This document shows, piece after piece, positions 1 through 6,342 of a stretch of DNA of 6,342 nucleotides. The stretch lies in contig DFBN01000008.1 in the NCBI GenBank assembly GCA_002366635.1, positions 1 to 6,342 of the forward strand, written 5' to 3'. Source of the stretch: Caldifarciminota bacterium UBA3079 (GTDB lineage: Bacteria > Hydrothermota > Tepidihabitantia > Tepidihabitantales > Tepidihabitantaceae). Position 1 is the first letter of the stretch, and the number at the start of each line of letters is the position of its first letter. Made by a program: the position numbers and the translations under genes. The notes under the pieces are model-generated. The model was not told the DNA's origin. It saw nothing but the letters and a program-made list of their open reading frames with translations, and searched no databases.

Positions 1-73
1 TCAGCGACGGTCAGCTATCGGAAATCGGCAATTGGAAATGCGGCGCCTCTAAGCGCCAACCCGGGTTGGATAG
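1..73. other. Non-coding left edge with small palindromes
   Basis: I see no gene here. Positions 56-69 form a perfect 14-base palindrome (ccaacccgggttgg), and 42-46 with 53-57 can pair as a 5-bp GC stem (ggcgc/gcgcc) around a 6-base loop. Both lie just downstream of the barrel-protease gene, so they could fold in its 3' transcript. Neither is followed on the minus strand by a T tract, so a standard intrinsic terminator is not supported. An imperfect short duplication (ggaaatcggc / ggaaatgcgg) lies at about 20-43. Confidence 0.4.
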
Positions 74-109
74 GTAGGAGATAAGTAATGTGTCCCCGAA
101 ACTCCCCGG
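74..109 (+). repeat. Inverted repeat, left arm (36 bases)
   Basis: This segment matches the reverse complement of 2041-2076 at 33 of 36 positions, with mismatches at 94, 103 and 108. The arm ends at 109, and the stop codon of the barrel-protease gene occupies 110-112, so the repeat starts at the first base after the stop. It carries the same Shine-Dalgarno-like AGGAG (76-80) and ATG (88-90) as the other arm. Read on the plus strand, that ATG opens a frame of only nine codons ending in TAA at 117. The gtgtccccgaa core resembles dispersed repeats I associate with some candidate-phylum genomes, but I cannot verify this here. Confidence 0.85.
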
Positions 110-2062
110 CTATTTAACGACCTTCACTCGAACATATCCAATGTAGGGTTTCAGCTGTTCCACGACGTCTTCGGTCTTTCCACCTTTGATTCTGGATTTC
201 CGGGCGAGAATTTCCTTGCCCTCCGGCAAGCCGGCAAGCAAATTCCTCAGGTAGCCGACTTTGACTGCGAAGTTGACGTTCTCGGACAGCGTGCCCTGCA
301 GTCTGAATACCACGAGTGCGTTAAGCCGGGAGACAACTATGCCCAGCAACTTGCCATCTGCGCTGAAAAGAGGACCACCGCTGTTGCCTGGCTGGACCGG
401 ATTCTCGATCTGCACGAGTGTGGGGTTGTCCTGTAGCCCGGTCAGTGCACTTACACTTCCGGAGTTGAACTTTAGTGACTTGCCCAGGATGCCGGTCAAC
501 GGGAAACCGAGCGTGAACGTTTCCATACCGAGTCGAGCCGAGCCCGGCTGGAGCAAGGCGAATGGAACATCAATGCTGTCCTTCTGCTCGGGCAGTGACA
601 AGCGGAGGATGGCCAGGTCGTTCTGCGCGTCCTCGACTTCGACCTTGGCGGTGTAGTAAGTACCCTGCTCCGGGAAGTCTACCTCTATAGTGGTAGCATC
701 ATCGATGACATGCTGGCAGGTCGCAAAGAGACCCGATTGAGACAGCAGAACACCGCTTCCGGTATAGTGGGTCTCGCGTGGTCCCGGCGCGTATCCGCCT
801 GGGGGTATCGGCGACCGACCTCGCGGACTCGGCAAGAGCCGGCGGACCTCCGCCGCCAGGCCAACAACGTCGTTCATCGTGAGCGCGACCTTGACGTTGG
901 TAGTCGGGAAGTCATAGATCGCCGCATCACTGGACAGATCGAGCCTGATGTAGTCCTTCCAGCCGAGCCCGATGCCCCAGCAGAGACCCAGCGACTTGAA
1001 CCGACCCAGGCCGGTCCTCGTGAGCGCTTCGCCAATGCCGAAGTGGCTCGTCACGCCGTCTTTCTCCAAGACGATGCCACCTCTTTGGCCCGTCAGGTCC
1101 TCGAAGTAGCCAAGCCTCAGAGAGAGAATGTCGAGGGCCGTAACCTCAATGCCCAGGCTTTTCCATATGTCTCGGAGTTCCTGCCCCAAGAGCTGGTCGA
1201 ACGTCTTGGTGCCGTCGGGGTCGTAGAACATACCCACAAGTATCTTGTCGGCTTCAGGAAGCACCTTCAGACGAACATACCTGTTGCTTACCGGAGTCCA
1301 GCATAGTCCGACGCGGAGCATCGTGGGCAGGGGGTTCGGTTCGCCTCCCCCGGAGTCGTAGGCCATGTCCGGCCCGAGATTCGCAAGCGCCAGCCCGGCA
1401 CTCAGGTCAGGTATCAGATGGCAGAGGACACCGATGTCTGCCGCGAAGGACCCGCCCGTTCCTCTCGCGTCAATGCCCAGTTCCGGCATGTCGCTCCAGA
1501 CCCAATCCGGGGCGCGACTCTGACGGACTAGCTTGACCGCTGCTCCGACTCCGAGCTTGCCGTCTAGGAGGCCAACGCCTCCGTGGAGCCCAAACGCCCC
1601 TCGCCATGTTGTGTACCGGCCCAGGAATTCCCCGTGCTCGTTGATGACATCAGTCTCACCAAGCGTCAGGTACGTTGCGTTCGCACCGAAGCCGAGGTCG
1701 ATTCCGTTTCCCAGCGCATTGAGGATGCAGTAGGACCCGCCCGCGAACGCGTAGGTCATGCCAGGATAGAGACCGGGCAGCCATTCACCGGAGCTGAGAC
1801 TAAGGCTGAGTGATTTCTGCAAGCCGATACCACCAGGGTTCCAATAGCTTGCATCCGGGTCTTCACCGAGTGCGACAGAGGCGCCGCCCAAGGCGGTCGA
1901 CCTGGCGGATGGCCAGATGAGAAGAAAACTAGCCCCCGGGTTTTCGTGCGCGAGCGATACCGAGCAGGACGCAATGATGAGTGCTGCTGCCACAATGGCG
2001 GTTCTTCTCAACTTAGCTTTCCTTCCGGGACGCGAGGTCCCTGGGGGGTTTCGGGAACACAT
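110..2062 (-). CDS. PorV-like outer-membrane barrel fused to a trypsin/HtrA-type serine protease
   Basis: The 650-residue product has three visible parts. A basic stretch and hydrophobic core (about 15-38) form an export signal; cleavage could follow SLA-38, though IASC at 30-33 also resembles a lipobox. Residues about 40-405 look like a PorV/PorQ-type beta-barrel, with the characteristic start ARSTALGGASVAL and YWNPGGIG (73-80), followed by alternating Gly/aromatic strands. A Pro/Gly/Arg-rich linker (408-432) leads to a serine protease domain (434-612) with GSGVLL, His451 in CQHVI, Asp482 in NDLAIL and Ser561 in QPGNSGGP, the HtrA/S1C triad. No PDZ domain follows, only a Lys-rich tail. I infer a protease tethered to the outer membrane; its side and substrate are unknown. 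The start is uncertain. ATG 2062 has an excellent AGGAG seven bases upstream but lies inside a repeat. TTG 2011 has GGAAGG nine bases upstream and gives a compact signal peptide beginning MRRTAIV. The gene stands alone, within an inverted repeat, and is GC-richer than its neighbours. Confidence 0.85.
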   Translation of the reverse strand: MCSRNPPGTSRPGRKAKLRRTAIVAAALIIASCSVSLAHENPGASFLLIWPSARSTALGGASVALGEDPDASYWNPGGIGLQKSLSLSLSSGEWLPGLYPGMTYAFAGGSYCILNALGNGIDLGFGANATYLTLGETDVINEHGEFLGRYTTWRGAFGLHGGVGLLDGKLGVGAAVKLVRQSRAPDWVWSDMPELGIDARGTGGSFAADIGVLCHLIPDLSAGLALANLGPDMAYDSGGGEPNPLPTMLRVGLCWTPVSNRYVRLKVLPEADKILVGMFYDPDGTKTFDQLLGQELRDIWKSLGIEVTALDILSLRLGYFEDLTGQRGGIVLEKDGVTSHFGIGEALTRTGLGRFKSLGLCWGIGLGWKDYIRLDLSSDAAIYDFPTTNVKVALTMNDVVGLAAEVRRLLPSPRGRSPIPPGGYAPGPRETHYTGSGVLLSQSGLFATCQHVIDDATTIEVDFPEQGTYYTAKVEVEDAQNDLAILRLSLPEQKDSIDVPFALLQPGSARLGMETFTLGFPLTGILGKSLKFNSGSVSALTGLQDNPTLVQIENPVQPGNSGGPLFSADGKLLGIVVSRLNALVVFRLQGTLSENVNFAVKVGYLRNLLAGLPEGKEILARKSRIKGGKTEDVVEQLKPYIGYVRVKVVK

Positions 2063-2076
2063 TACTTATCTCCTAC
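2041..2076 (-). repeat. Inverted repeat, right arm, overlapping the gene start
   Basis: This is the partner of 74-109 (33 of 36 identical in inverted orientation). Read on the minus strand it contains AGGAG (2070-2074), a seven-base spacer, the ATG of the barrel-protease gene (2060-2062) and its first seven codons. The first residues of the annotated protein (MCSRNPP) are therefore repeat-derived sequence. Outside the arm similarity falls off quickly. I see no direct target duplication in the bases flanking the two arms. Confidence 0.85.
2070..2074 (-). promoter_or_regulatory. Shine-Dalgarno site of the barrel-protease gene
   Basis: AGGAG on the minus strand sits seven bases from the ATG at 2062. 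It is the strongest ribosome-binding site seen in the window and supports translation from 2062. It lies inside the inverted-repeat arm, and the same site is present in the opposite arm where no long frame follows. This leaves open whether it is a gene signal or just repeat content. Confidence 0.6.
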
Positions 2077-2184
2077 ACATTCGACTTCGTCTGGTCGTCT
2101 TTCTTGTCAATCTTTATGGTGGTGGGCAGAAATTCGTATTATGTTCCTTATTATTCCCCTTTTGCTTCCGTAGGGCCACATTGC
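2077..2184 (-). promoter_or_regulatory. Intergenic leader, probable promoter region
   Basis: This is the only sizeable gap between genes inside the window, and it separates the operon end from the barrel-protease gene. On the minus strand it contains TTGACA (2105-2110) and an AT-rich stretch with CATAAT (about 2138-2143). I could not place a well-spaced -35/-10 pair, so the promoter is inferred from position. No hairpin with a T tract marks the end of the upstream operon, so read-through is possible. Confidence 0.35.
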
Positions 2185-2469
2185 TCATTTTTGTCTTGGT
2201 GCTGACGTGCCAAAGATGACGTCCGCCACACCAACCATTTCACCGTATTTGAACAGCGCGCCACCCTTCTTGCGCGTGATTCTGGAACCGTCGGCCAAGC
2301 GGAACTCCTGTTCAGTAATGGGTTTGATACCCAGACGGCCGAGAACCGGCGCAGGAACCACCGAGTAGATGGCTCCGGAATCAATCAGGAACTTCAACTT
2401 CTCGGTCCGTTCCGGATTGTTAGGGTTTCCGATTTCAAATGGTAGAATTCGGTTCATTGTCAACGGCAT
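2185..2469 (-). CDS. Retropepsin-like (clan AA) aspartyl protease, C-terminally truncated
   Basis: This 94-residue protein has the hallmarks of small bacterial retropepsin-like proteins: a beta-rich start, the catalytic motif FLIDSGA with Asp30-Ser31-Gly32, SVVP, LGIKP, RLADGS (57-62) and VIFG (84-87). Family members usually run to about 120-130 residues and carry an LLG-type motif with a hydrophobic helix after VIFG. Here the protein stops seven residues later (TSAPRQK), and neither of the other two frames downstream restores that part. It is therefore either a shortened variant or a decayed remnant. Such enzymes act as dimers, and loss of the C-terminal strand would probably impair folding. 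The ATG lies two bases after the stop of the DUF502 gene, so it reads as the last gene of the operon. ATG 2457 is a possible alternative start; neither has a clear Shine-Dalgarno site. Confidence 0.7.
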   Translation of the reverse strand: MPLTMNRILPFEIGNPNNPERTEKLKFLIDSGAIYSVVPAPVLGRLGIKPITEQEFRLADGSRITRKKGGALFKYGEMVGVADVIFGTSAPRQK

Positions 2470-2471
2470 GA

Positions 2472-3107
2472 TTATTCGTCCGGCAGGATTCGGCAGGCCT
2501 TTACCCAGTGGTCGAACTTTTCCGGCTTGACAACACCGCCTGAAACCACGAGTTTCAATCCTTCTTCGATACTTATGCCGGTTTCAGTAATGTTGTCTTC
2601 AGGAATCAATGCCAGCCAGCCCGATGTCGGGTTTGGTGTGGTCGGGAAAAACACAAACATTGCCTGCCGGCCATCCTTGAGTTCGAACAGCTCGTCCGAT
2701 GTCAGAAAGCCTACCGCCAGTATGCCGCGGCGTGGATATTCTGCGATAACGGTTTTGCGCAACGAACTTCTTTTGACAAATACCGCCTCGGTGAGCTGAC
2801 GGGCCGAGCCGTAAATGCTTTTTATCACGGGCACACGGTGCATCAGTTTATCAAACCATCCCAGAAACCAGCGGCCCAAAATACCTGATGCAAGCGCACC
2901 GATCGCCAGAATGACAATAATAACCATGATAAATCCGGCCAGCGTCGTGAGCCAGGCGGGCAGATGGGAAAGCCAGGCATGCTTTGTCAATAGGGGCCTG
3001 AAGACATTTCCCAGTTTTGAGATGAGGAACCATAAAACGAAAACTGTCAGGCCGATGGGCAGGATGGTAGCAATGCCGGAGATAAAATATTTGCGCAGTT
3101 GACCCAT
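2472..3107 (-). CDS. DUF502 family two-helix membrane protein
   Basis: This 211-residue protein has two strongly hydrophobic segments, about 9-31 (ISGIATILPIGLTVFVLWFL) and 53-77, followed by a soluble domain. Family motifs are clear: PVIKSIYGSARQLTEAVF region (93-110), VFFPTTPNPTSGW (152-164) and SIEEGLKLVVSGG (179-191). The length is normal for DUF502. Plant homologues are the COV/LCV membrane proteins; the bacterial role is unknown, so I assign no function beyond inner-membrane location. The ATG directly abuts the TAA of the DUF4416 gene with no intervening base, and only a weak, distant GGAAA lies upstream, so translation probably depends on coupling to the gene before it. Confidence 0.9.
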   Translation of the reverse strand: MGQLRKYFISGIATILPIGLTVFVLWFLISKLGNVFRPLLTKHAWLSHLPAWLTTLAGFIMVIIVILAIGALASGILGRWFLGWFDKLMHRVPVIKSIYGSARQLTEAVFVKRSSLRKTVIAEYPRRGILAVGFLTSDELFELKDGRQAMFVFFPTTPNPTSGWLALIPEDNITETGISIEEGLKLVVSGGVVKPEKFDHWVKACRILPDE

Positions 3108-3620
3108 TTAATGGTTAATTAAGAATTTCCGGCATCGGGCAAGAAACTCCTGGCAGGTTTCAGTTTTGTAATCAGGATAGGTCCATTCGAGTGGCCGGTA
3201 TCTGCCTGAATGGTAAATCATGGTCAGTTCGGCATAGATGCCATGCCCCAGATAAATCCTGTGGGCATAGTTTTTGGTTGTGGCAAGAATCAGATTGTGA
3301 AGGCTCAGGATTCCAGGGTCGAGATTGACCTTGCGTTTGCCATGGCTGGCAAACTTCTGTTCCAGATTGTTTGTGGCAAGCTTGAATTCATAAAGTCGTT
3401 CTGGTTGGACTGTTTTTTCAAAACCGGTCCAAAAGCGCAGAAGATTCAGACCCATTTCTTGTTCATAATAACTGGTGAAGTCAAAATCTAAGGTTTTGCT
3501 ACGAATTGTGATTGGGCCGAATAGTGCTGCAAGTGCGGATTCAGCATCAGCGGCAATACTGTTATTTGTGATGATGCCGCATATGAGCATACCCGGATAA
3601 GGCGATTGCAACTCAGTCAT
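3108..3620 (-). CDS. DUF4416 family protein
   Basis: This 170-residue soluble protein matches the DUF4416 pattern throughout: LICGI near the start (12-16), FGPI, DFDFTSYYEQEMG (45-57), YEFKLATNNLEQKF (77-90), GKRKVNLDPG (94-103), LATTKNYAHRIYLG (112-125), GIYAELT and WTYPDYKT (146-153). The biochemical function is unknown. I chose ATG 3620 because the family begins shortly before the LICGI strand; the frame stays open 54 codons further upstream but that part lies inside scpB and is not family-like. The first codons overlap the end of scpB by eight bases, and the TAA abuts the DUF502 ATG. The full-length fit with every motif present suggests a working gene. Confidence 0.9.
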   Translation of the reverse strand: MTELQSPYPGMLICGIITNNSIAADAESALAALFGPITIRSKTLDFDFTSYYEQEMGLNLLRFWTGFEKTVQPERLYEFKLATNNLEQKFASHGKRKVNLDPGILSLHNLILATTKNYAHRIYLGHGIYAELTMIYHSGRYRPLEWTYPDYKTETCQEFLARCRKFLINH

Positions 3621-4164
3621 TCTGTTCTGTTTTGGCCAGGAATTGCCCCAGTTCTTCAAGCGGAGGTAGGTCTTCAAGTGACTCAAGACCGAAATAGCGC
3701 AGAAATTCCTTTGTTGTCCGGTACAAGAATGGCCGGCCTGGTTTGTGGGCACGGCCGGCAGTAGCGATAAGCCTTCGCTCAAGCAGGGTTACAACCGGAC
3801 CTGAGCAGTCCACACCGCGCAGTTTTTCAATCTCGGGCCGTGTGACCGGCTGTTTGTAAGCGATTATAGCCAGAATCTCAAGCGCAGGTCTGGAAAGCCG
3901 CTGGGCAAACTGGTGCTTGTAGAGCGCCCGGACCCAGCCGGCAAATTCAGACCGGGTATAAAGCTGAAACCCCTGGGCCAGTTTGTGGATTCTGAATGTG
4001 CGGCCGTTTGCTGCATATTGCCGGTTCAATTCATCCACTGCCGCGCGCACTACAGACTTTGGTTGTTGTGCGATTTCTGAAATCCGGGAAATGGTAAGCG
4101 GTGCATCAGCAGCAAAAAGCAGGGTTTCGATAATTTCAAGGGTTTTAGGCAGTTTTTCCGTCAT
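3613..4164 (-). CDS. scpB: Segregation and condensation protein B
   Basis: ScpB is the winged-helix kleisin-associated subunit of the SMC-ScpA-ScpB condensin-like complex, which compacts and segregates the chromosome. The 183-residue length is typical. An N-terminal winged helix (about 5-75, [20 protein letters not shown]) is followed by the second one with the signature [20 protein letters not shown] (94-113), [17 protein letters not shown] (117-133) and [18 protein letters not shown] (143-160), which is the most conserved part of the family. The start overlaps the aspartate kinase stop as ATGA, implying coupled translation. The usual partner scpA is not next to it: the upstream neighbour is an aspartate kinase, so scpA must lie elsewhere or beyond the window. 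Confidence 0.93.
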   Translation of the reverse strand: MTEKLPKTLEIIETLLFAADAPLTISRISEIAQQPKSVVRAAVDELNRQYAANGRTFRIHKLAQGFQLYTRSEFAGWVRALYKHQFAQRLSRPALEILAIIAYKQPVTRPEIEKLRGVDCSGPVVTLLERRLIATAGRAHKPGRPFLYRTTKEFLRYFGLESLEDLPPLEELGQFLAKTEQND

Positions 4165-5372
4165 CTTTTGAGACGAAAGCGGCCCAGCAATGCTGCAACC
4201 GCGGTATGCAGATGCTTTCTTTCCAGATAACAGGTGAGTCTGGTTTCTGATGTGGAGAATGCGATGATATGGACACGCATATGGTGGAGGGTATCTAGGG
4301 TGGTGGAAATGATTTCTGTGTCACTGCCGATACCCGGACCAACGACAGATACAGAGCATAGATTGTTATTCAGTTCGATAGATGCGGCATTGACCTTTTT
4401 GCCAACCCTGGCCAGGACCTGCTCGGCTTTTTCTTTGTGCGCTTCAGGCAGGATAAAAGACAGGTTGAATCTACGATGCTGTGGTATGCCGTGATTGAAA
4501 AGCACCAGTGGCACACGGGCCTTGCCCAGTTCGGTTACGACTTGGTGCAGACACCGCTTTTTCTGGGGCACGTCCAGCAGTGATATCCGTACCAGTTTGT
4601 GGTTATGGGTGATGGCCCGGACAAATGCCTTTTCGATTCTTTCAGCCTTTTGAACCATTGTTCCTCGCTTTCTACTGAAAGATGATTTTATTATCAATGG
4701 AATCCGGTATTTTTCTGCCAAGGCGCAGGCACGGGGATGAATTACCTCTGAACCTGACCCGGCCAGTTCGGAAAGTTCCTGGAAGCTTATTTTTGGAATG
4801 AGCTTAACATTTGGGAAATCCTTCGGGTTTTCAGTGAATACCCCTTCGACATCCTTATTTAATTCGCATCTTTTTGCGTGCAGGACCGCGGCCAGGGCAA
4901 TTGCGGTTACATCGCTGCCCCCACGGCCCAAAGTTGTAATTTCTTTATCCAGACTTACGCCCTGAAAACCCGCGACAATCGGGATTCTGCCCCGGCGCAA
5001 TGCATTTCTCAGTCGGTTGCATTTGATTGCCTGAATTCTTGCATCGGTATGGAAACGGTCGGTAATGATACCTACCTGGGAACCGGTGAACGAGACCGCT
5101 TCACAACCGCGTTCCATTATTGCCAAAGAAAGTAATGCCATTGCTTGGCGTTCACCCGCGGTCAAAAGCATATCCAATTCACGGCGCTGTGGTTTTTGGG
5201 TTATCTTTTCGGCAAGCCTGGTGAGCTCATCGGTTGTCGAACCCATTGCCGATACAACAACAACCACACGGTCGCCGGAGTTGCGGGTTGTTACTATTCT
5301 GCGTGCAACACGCCTGATGCAGTCGAGGTCAGCAAGTGAGCTGCCCCCGTATTTCTGAATTACGAGAGCCAT
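4161..5372 (-). CDS. lysC: Aspartate kinase (lysine/threonine pathway entry enzyme)
   Basis: It phosphorylates aspartate with ATP to give aspartyl-4-phosphate, the first step toward diaminopimelate, lysine, threonine and methionine. The 403 residues match the single-function LysC-type architecture. The kinase domain (1-about 245) has KYGGSSLAD (7-15), [13 protein letters not shown] (38-50), the GE of [14 protein letters not shown] (135-138), TTLGRGGSD (146-154), the nucleotide-binding loop [11 protein letters not shown] (173-183) and [12 protein letters not shown] (211-222). Two ACT domains follow (about 260-325 and 338-400), ending with [14 protein letters not shown] replaces the commoner YTDVDG, a lysine also seen in plant enzymes. 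The ACT ligand loops are unusual (VPQKKRCL and [10 protein letters not shown] lack the usual PG), so feedback control may differ. The gene overlaps the aminotransferase stop by 13 bases and scpB by 4. The symbol is by family type. Confidence 0.92.
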   Translation of the reverse strand: MALVIQKYGGSSLADLDCIRRVARRIVTTRNSGDRVVVVVSAMGSTTDELTRLAEKITQKPQRRELDMLLTAGERQAMALLSLAIMERGCEAVSFTGSQVGIITDRFHTDARIQAIKCNRLRNALRRGRIPIVAGFQGVSLDKEITTLGRGGSDVTAIALAAVLHAKRCELNKDVEGVFTENPKDFPNVKLIPKISFQELSELAGSGSEVIHPRACALAEKYRIPLIIKSSFSRKRGTMVQKAERIEKAFVRAITHNHKLVRISLLDVPQKKRCLHQVVTELGKARVPLVLFNHGIPQHRRFNLSFILPEAHKEKAEQVLARVGKKVNAASIELNNNLCSVSVVGPGIGSDTEIISTTLDTLHHMRVHIIAFSTSETRLTCYLERKHLHTAVAALLGRFRLKR

Positions 5373-6342
5373 CGGCCGATTCTCTTAGCGGCTTGGCGCA
5401 GCCGCTTTTCATTTTGAACCAGAGCAAAACGGATATAGCCTTTGCCATATCTGCCAAAACCGATTCCGGGTGCGGTTATAACCCGGCAATATTTAAGAAG
5501 GCTCAATGCAAAATTATATGAGTTGCTTTTATTCGGAACTTTGGTCCAGATATAGAATGTTGCTGCCGGTTTTGGAATCTGCCAGCCGAAATGGGCCAGT
5601 TCATCGCAGAATATGTTTCTGCGTCTCAGGTAGAGTTTTCTTGTTTCTGCTGCGAGCTTCTCTGAATGGTTGAGCGCATAGATTGCAGCATCCTGGATTG
5701 CACCAAAAGGCCCGGAATCTGTATTCTGCTTTATTCTGAGCAATGCCTGAATCAGGCCTTTATTACCAACTGCCATACCAATCCTCCAACCGGCCATATT
5801 GAATGTTTTGGAAAGACTGTGGAATTCGATAGAGCGTTCTTTGGCTCCTGGAACCTGAAGGATGCTCGGCGGTTTCCTTTTCCCGAAATAGAGTTCTGAA
5901 TAAACGCAGTCATTAAGCAGATAGAAACCGTATTTTTGTGCGAGTCGGACAATATCGCGAAAAAATCCCAGGTCAGCGACACCCGCTGTCGGGTTATTCG
6001 GATAATTCAGGCAGAGCAGTTTGATTTTATTGCCGATTTTTGCCAGATTGTCCAAATCAGGCAGGAATCGGTTTTCTTCAAGCAACGGCACAGGAACCGG
6101 TCTGGCACCTGAGAGCCAAACCTGATTCGGATAAATCGGATAGCTCGGGTCGGAAATCCCGATACTGTCACCGGGTCCGCAAAATGCCCAGATAAAATGG
6201 GCCACACCTTCTTTTGAGCCCAGCACCATGGCGATTTCCTTTCCCGGGTCCAATTTAACACCGAATCGGCGATGGTACCATGCTGCTACTGCTTCCCTGG
6301 CTGAAATCTTTCCAGCATAAGTAGGATAACGGTGGTTTTCTG
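5360..6342 (-). CDS. dapL: LL-diaminopimelate aminotransferase-like, class I/II PLP enzyme (5' end outside window)
   Basis: This would convert tetrahydrodipicolinate with glutamate directly to LL-diaminopimelate, bypassing the succinyl or acetyl route to lysine and peptidoglycan. The frame stays open to the window edge, giving 326 full residues; the family is about 385-410 long, so some 60-85 N-terminal residues are missing. TTG 6253 is not the start, because upstream codons continue the family sequence ([10 protein letters not shown], then AWYHRRFGV). Motifs include [49 protein letters not shown], and the PLP-lysine motif [18 protein letters not shown] with Lys codon at 5807-5809, then [31 protein letters not shown] and RFAL with the substrate arginine. 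These fit DapL better than general aspartate aminotransferases. The adjacent aspartate kinase, overlapping by 13 bases, supports a diaminopimelate role. An alternative is another closely related aminotransferase, since the N-terminus is unseen. Confidence 0.83.
   Translation of the reverse strand, partial: ENHRYPTYAGKISAREAVAAWYHRRFGVKLDPGKEIAMVLGSKEGVAHFIWAFCGPGDSIGISDPSYPIYPNQVWLSGARPVPVPLLEENRFLPDLDNLAKIGNKIKLLCLNYPNNPTAGVADLGFFRDIVRLAQKYGFYLLNDCVYSELYFGKRKPPSILQVPGAKERSIEFHSLSKTFNMAGWRIGMAVGNKGLIQALLRIKQNTDSGPFGAIQDAAIYALNHSEKLAAETRKLYLRRRNIFCDELAHFGWQIPKPAATFYIWTKVPNKSNSYNFALSLLKYCRVITAPGIGFGRYGKGYIRFALVQNEKRLRQAAKRIGRWLS

Noticed and set aside
42..69. An intrinsic terminator after the barrel-protease gene
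   Set aside because: Short GC stems exist, but no T tract follows on the minus strand and the stems are only five bases, so I recorded them as palindromes only.
710..1306. A 198-codon open frame on the plus strand
   Set aside because: It lies antisense inside the barrel domain, is rich in Arg/Ala/Glu as expected from the complement of a GC-rich gene, has no recognisable domain, and the minus-strand frame has clear family motifs.
110..2062. A type IX secretion system assignment based on the PorV-like barrel
   Set aside because: The barrel resembles PorV/PorQ, but there is no T9SS C-terminal signal domain or other T9SS gene in the window. Resemblance of this broad family alone does not show the system is present.
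2151..2384. A frameshift that would rescue the aspartyl protease C-terminus
   Set aside because: I read both other frames past VIFG. One gives SSLARQHQDKNEQCG and the other HLWHVSTKTKMSNVAL; neither has the LLG motif or a hydrophobic helix, so a simple frameshift is not supported.
3621..3782. An N-terminal extension of the DUF4416 gene
   Set aside because: The frame is open but the 54 added residues lie wholly inside scpB and do not resemble the family, whose conserved part begins just after ATG 3620.
6007..6261. A separate 84-codon gene and the TTG 6253 start for the aminotransferase
   Set aside because: The 84-codon frame is an off-frame shadow of the aminotransferase. TTG 6253 is internal because the same frame continues with conserved family sequence to the window edge.

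Overview
The window looks like a piece of a Gram-negative bacterial genome, probably from an uncultured or candidate-phylum lineage. An outer-membrane beta-barrel protein of the PorV/PorQ type, LL-diaminopimelate aminotransferase (DapL), DUF4416 and DUF502 together fit such lineages (FCB-group or WOR-3-like). That placement is an inference of low confidence. All seven recognised genes lie on the minus strand, so transcription runs right to left.

From the right edge to about 2185 there is a tightly packed operon-like series of six genes. They are a DapL-type aminotransferase (its N-terminus lies outside the window), an aspartate kinase, the chromosome-segregation protein ScpB, a DUF4416 protein, a two-helix DUF502 membrane protein, and a short retropepsin-like aspartyl protease that appears to have lost its C-terminal third. 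The junctions are a 13-base overlap, a 4-base overlap, an 8-base overlap, direct abutment and a 2-base gap, which suggests co-transcription and translational coupling. The first two enzymes both serve the aspartate/diaminopimelate/lysine route, so this part links cell-wall amino-acid supply to chromosome segregation and to uncharacterised membrane or cytosolic proteins.

The left third (about 74-2076) is different. It holds one large gene whose product fuses a PorV-like barrel to a trypsin/HtrA-type serine protease with an intact His-Asp-Ser triad. A near-perfect 36-base inverted repeat brackets the gene. One arm carries the Shine-Dalgarno and ATG of the gene; the other begins at the base after the stop codon. 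Sampled lines from this gene are visibly richer in G+C than the operon. The aspartyl protease next to it ends early. These facts suggest a separate, possibly mobile or invertible, single-gene cassette inserted beside the operon, and this is the most interesting feature of the window.

The 1-73 edge holds no gene, only a short perfect palindrome and a weak hairpin. No tRNA, rRNA, CRISPR array or recognisable transposase is visible.
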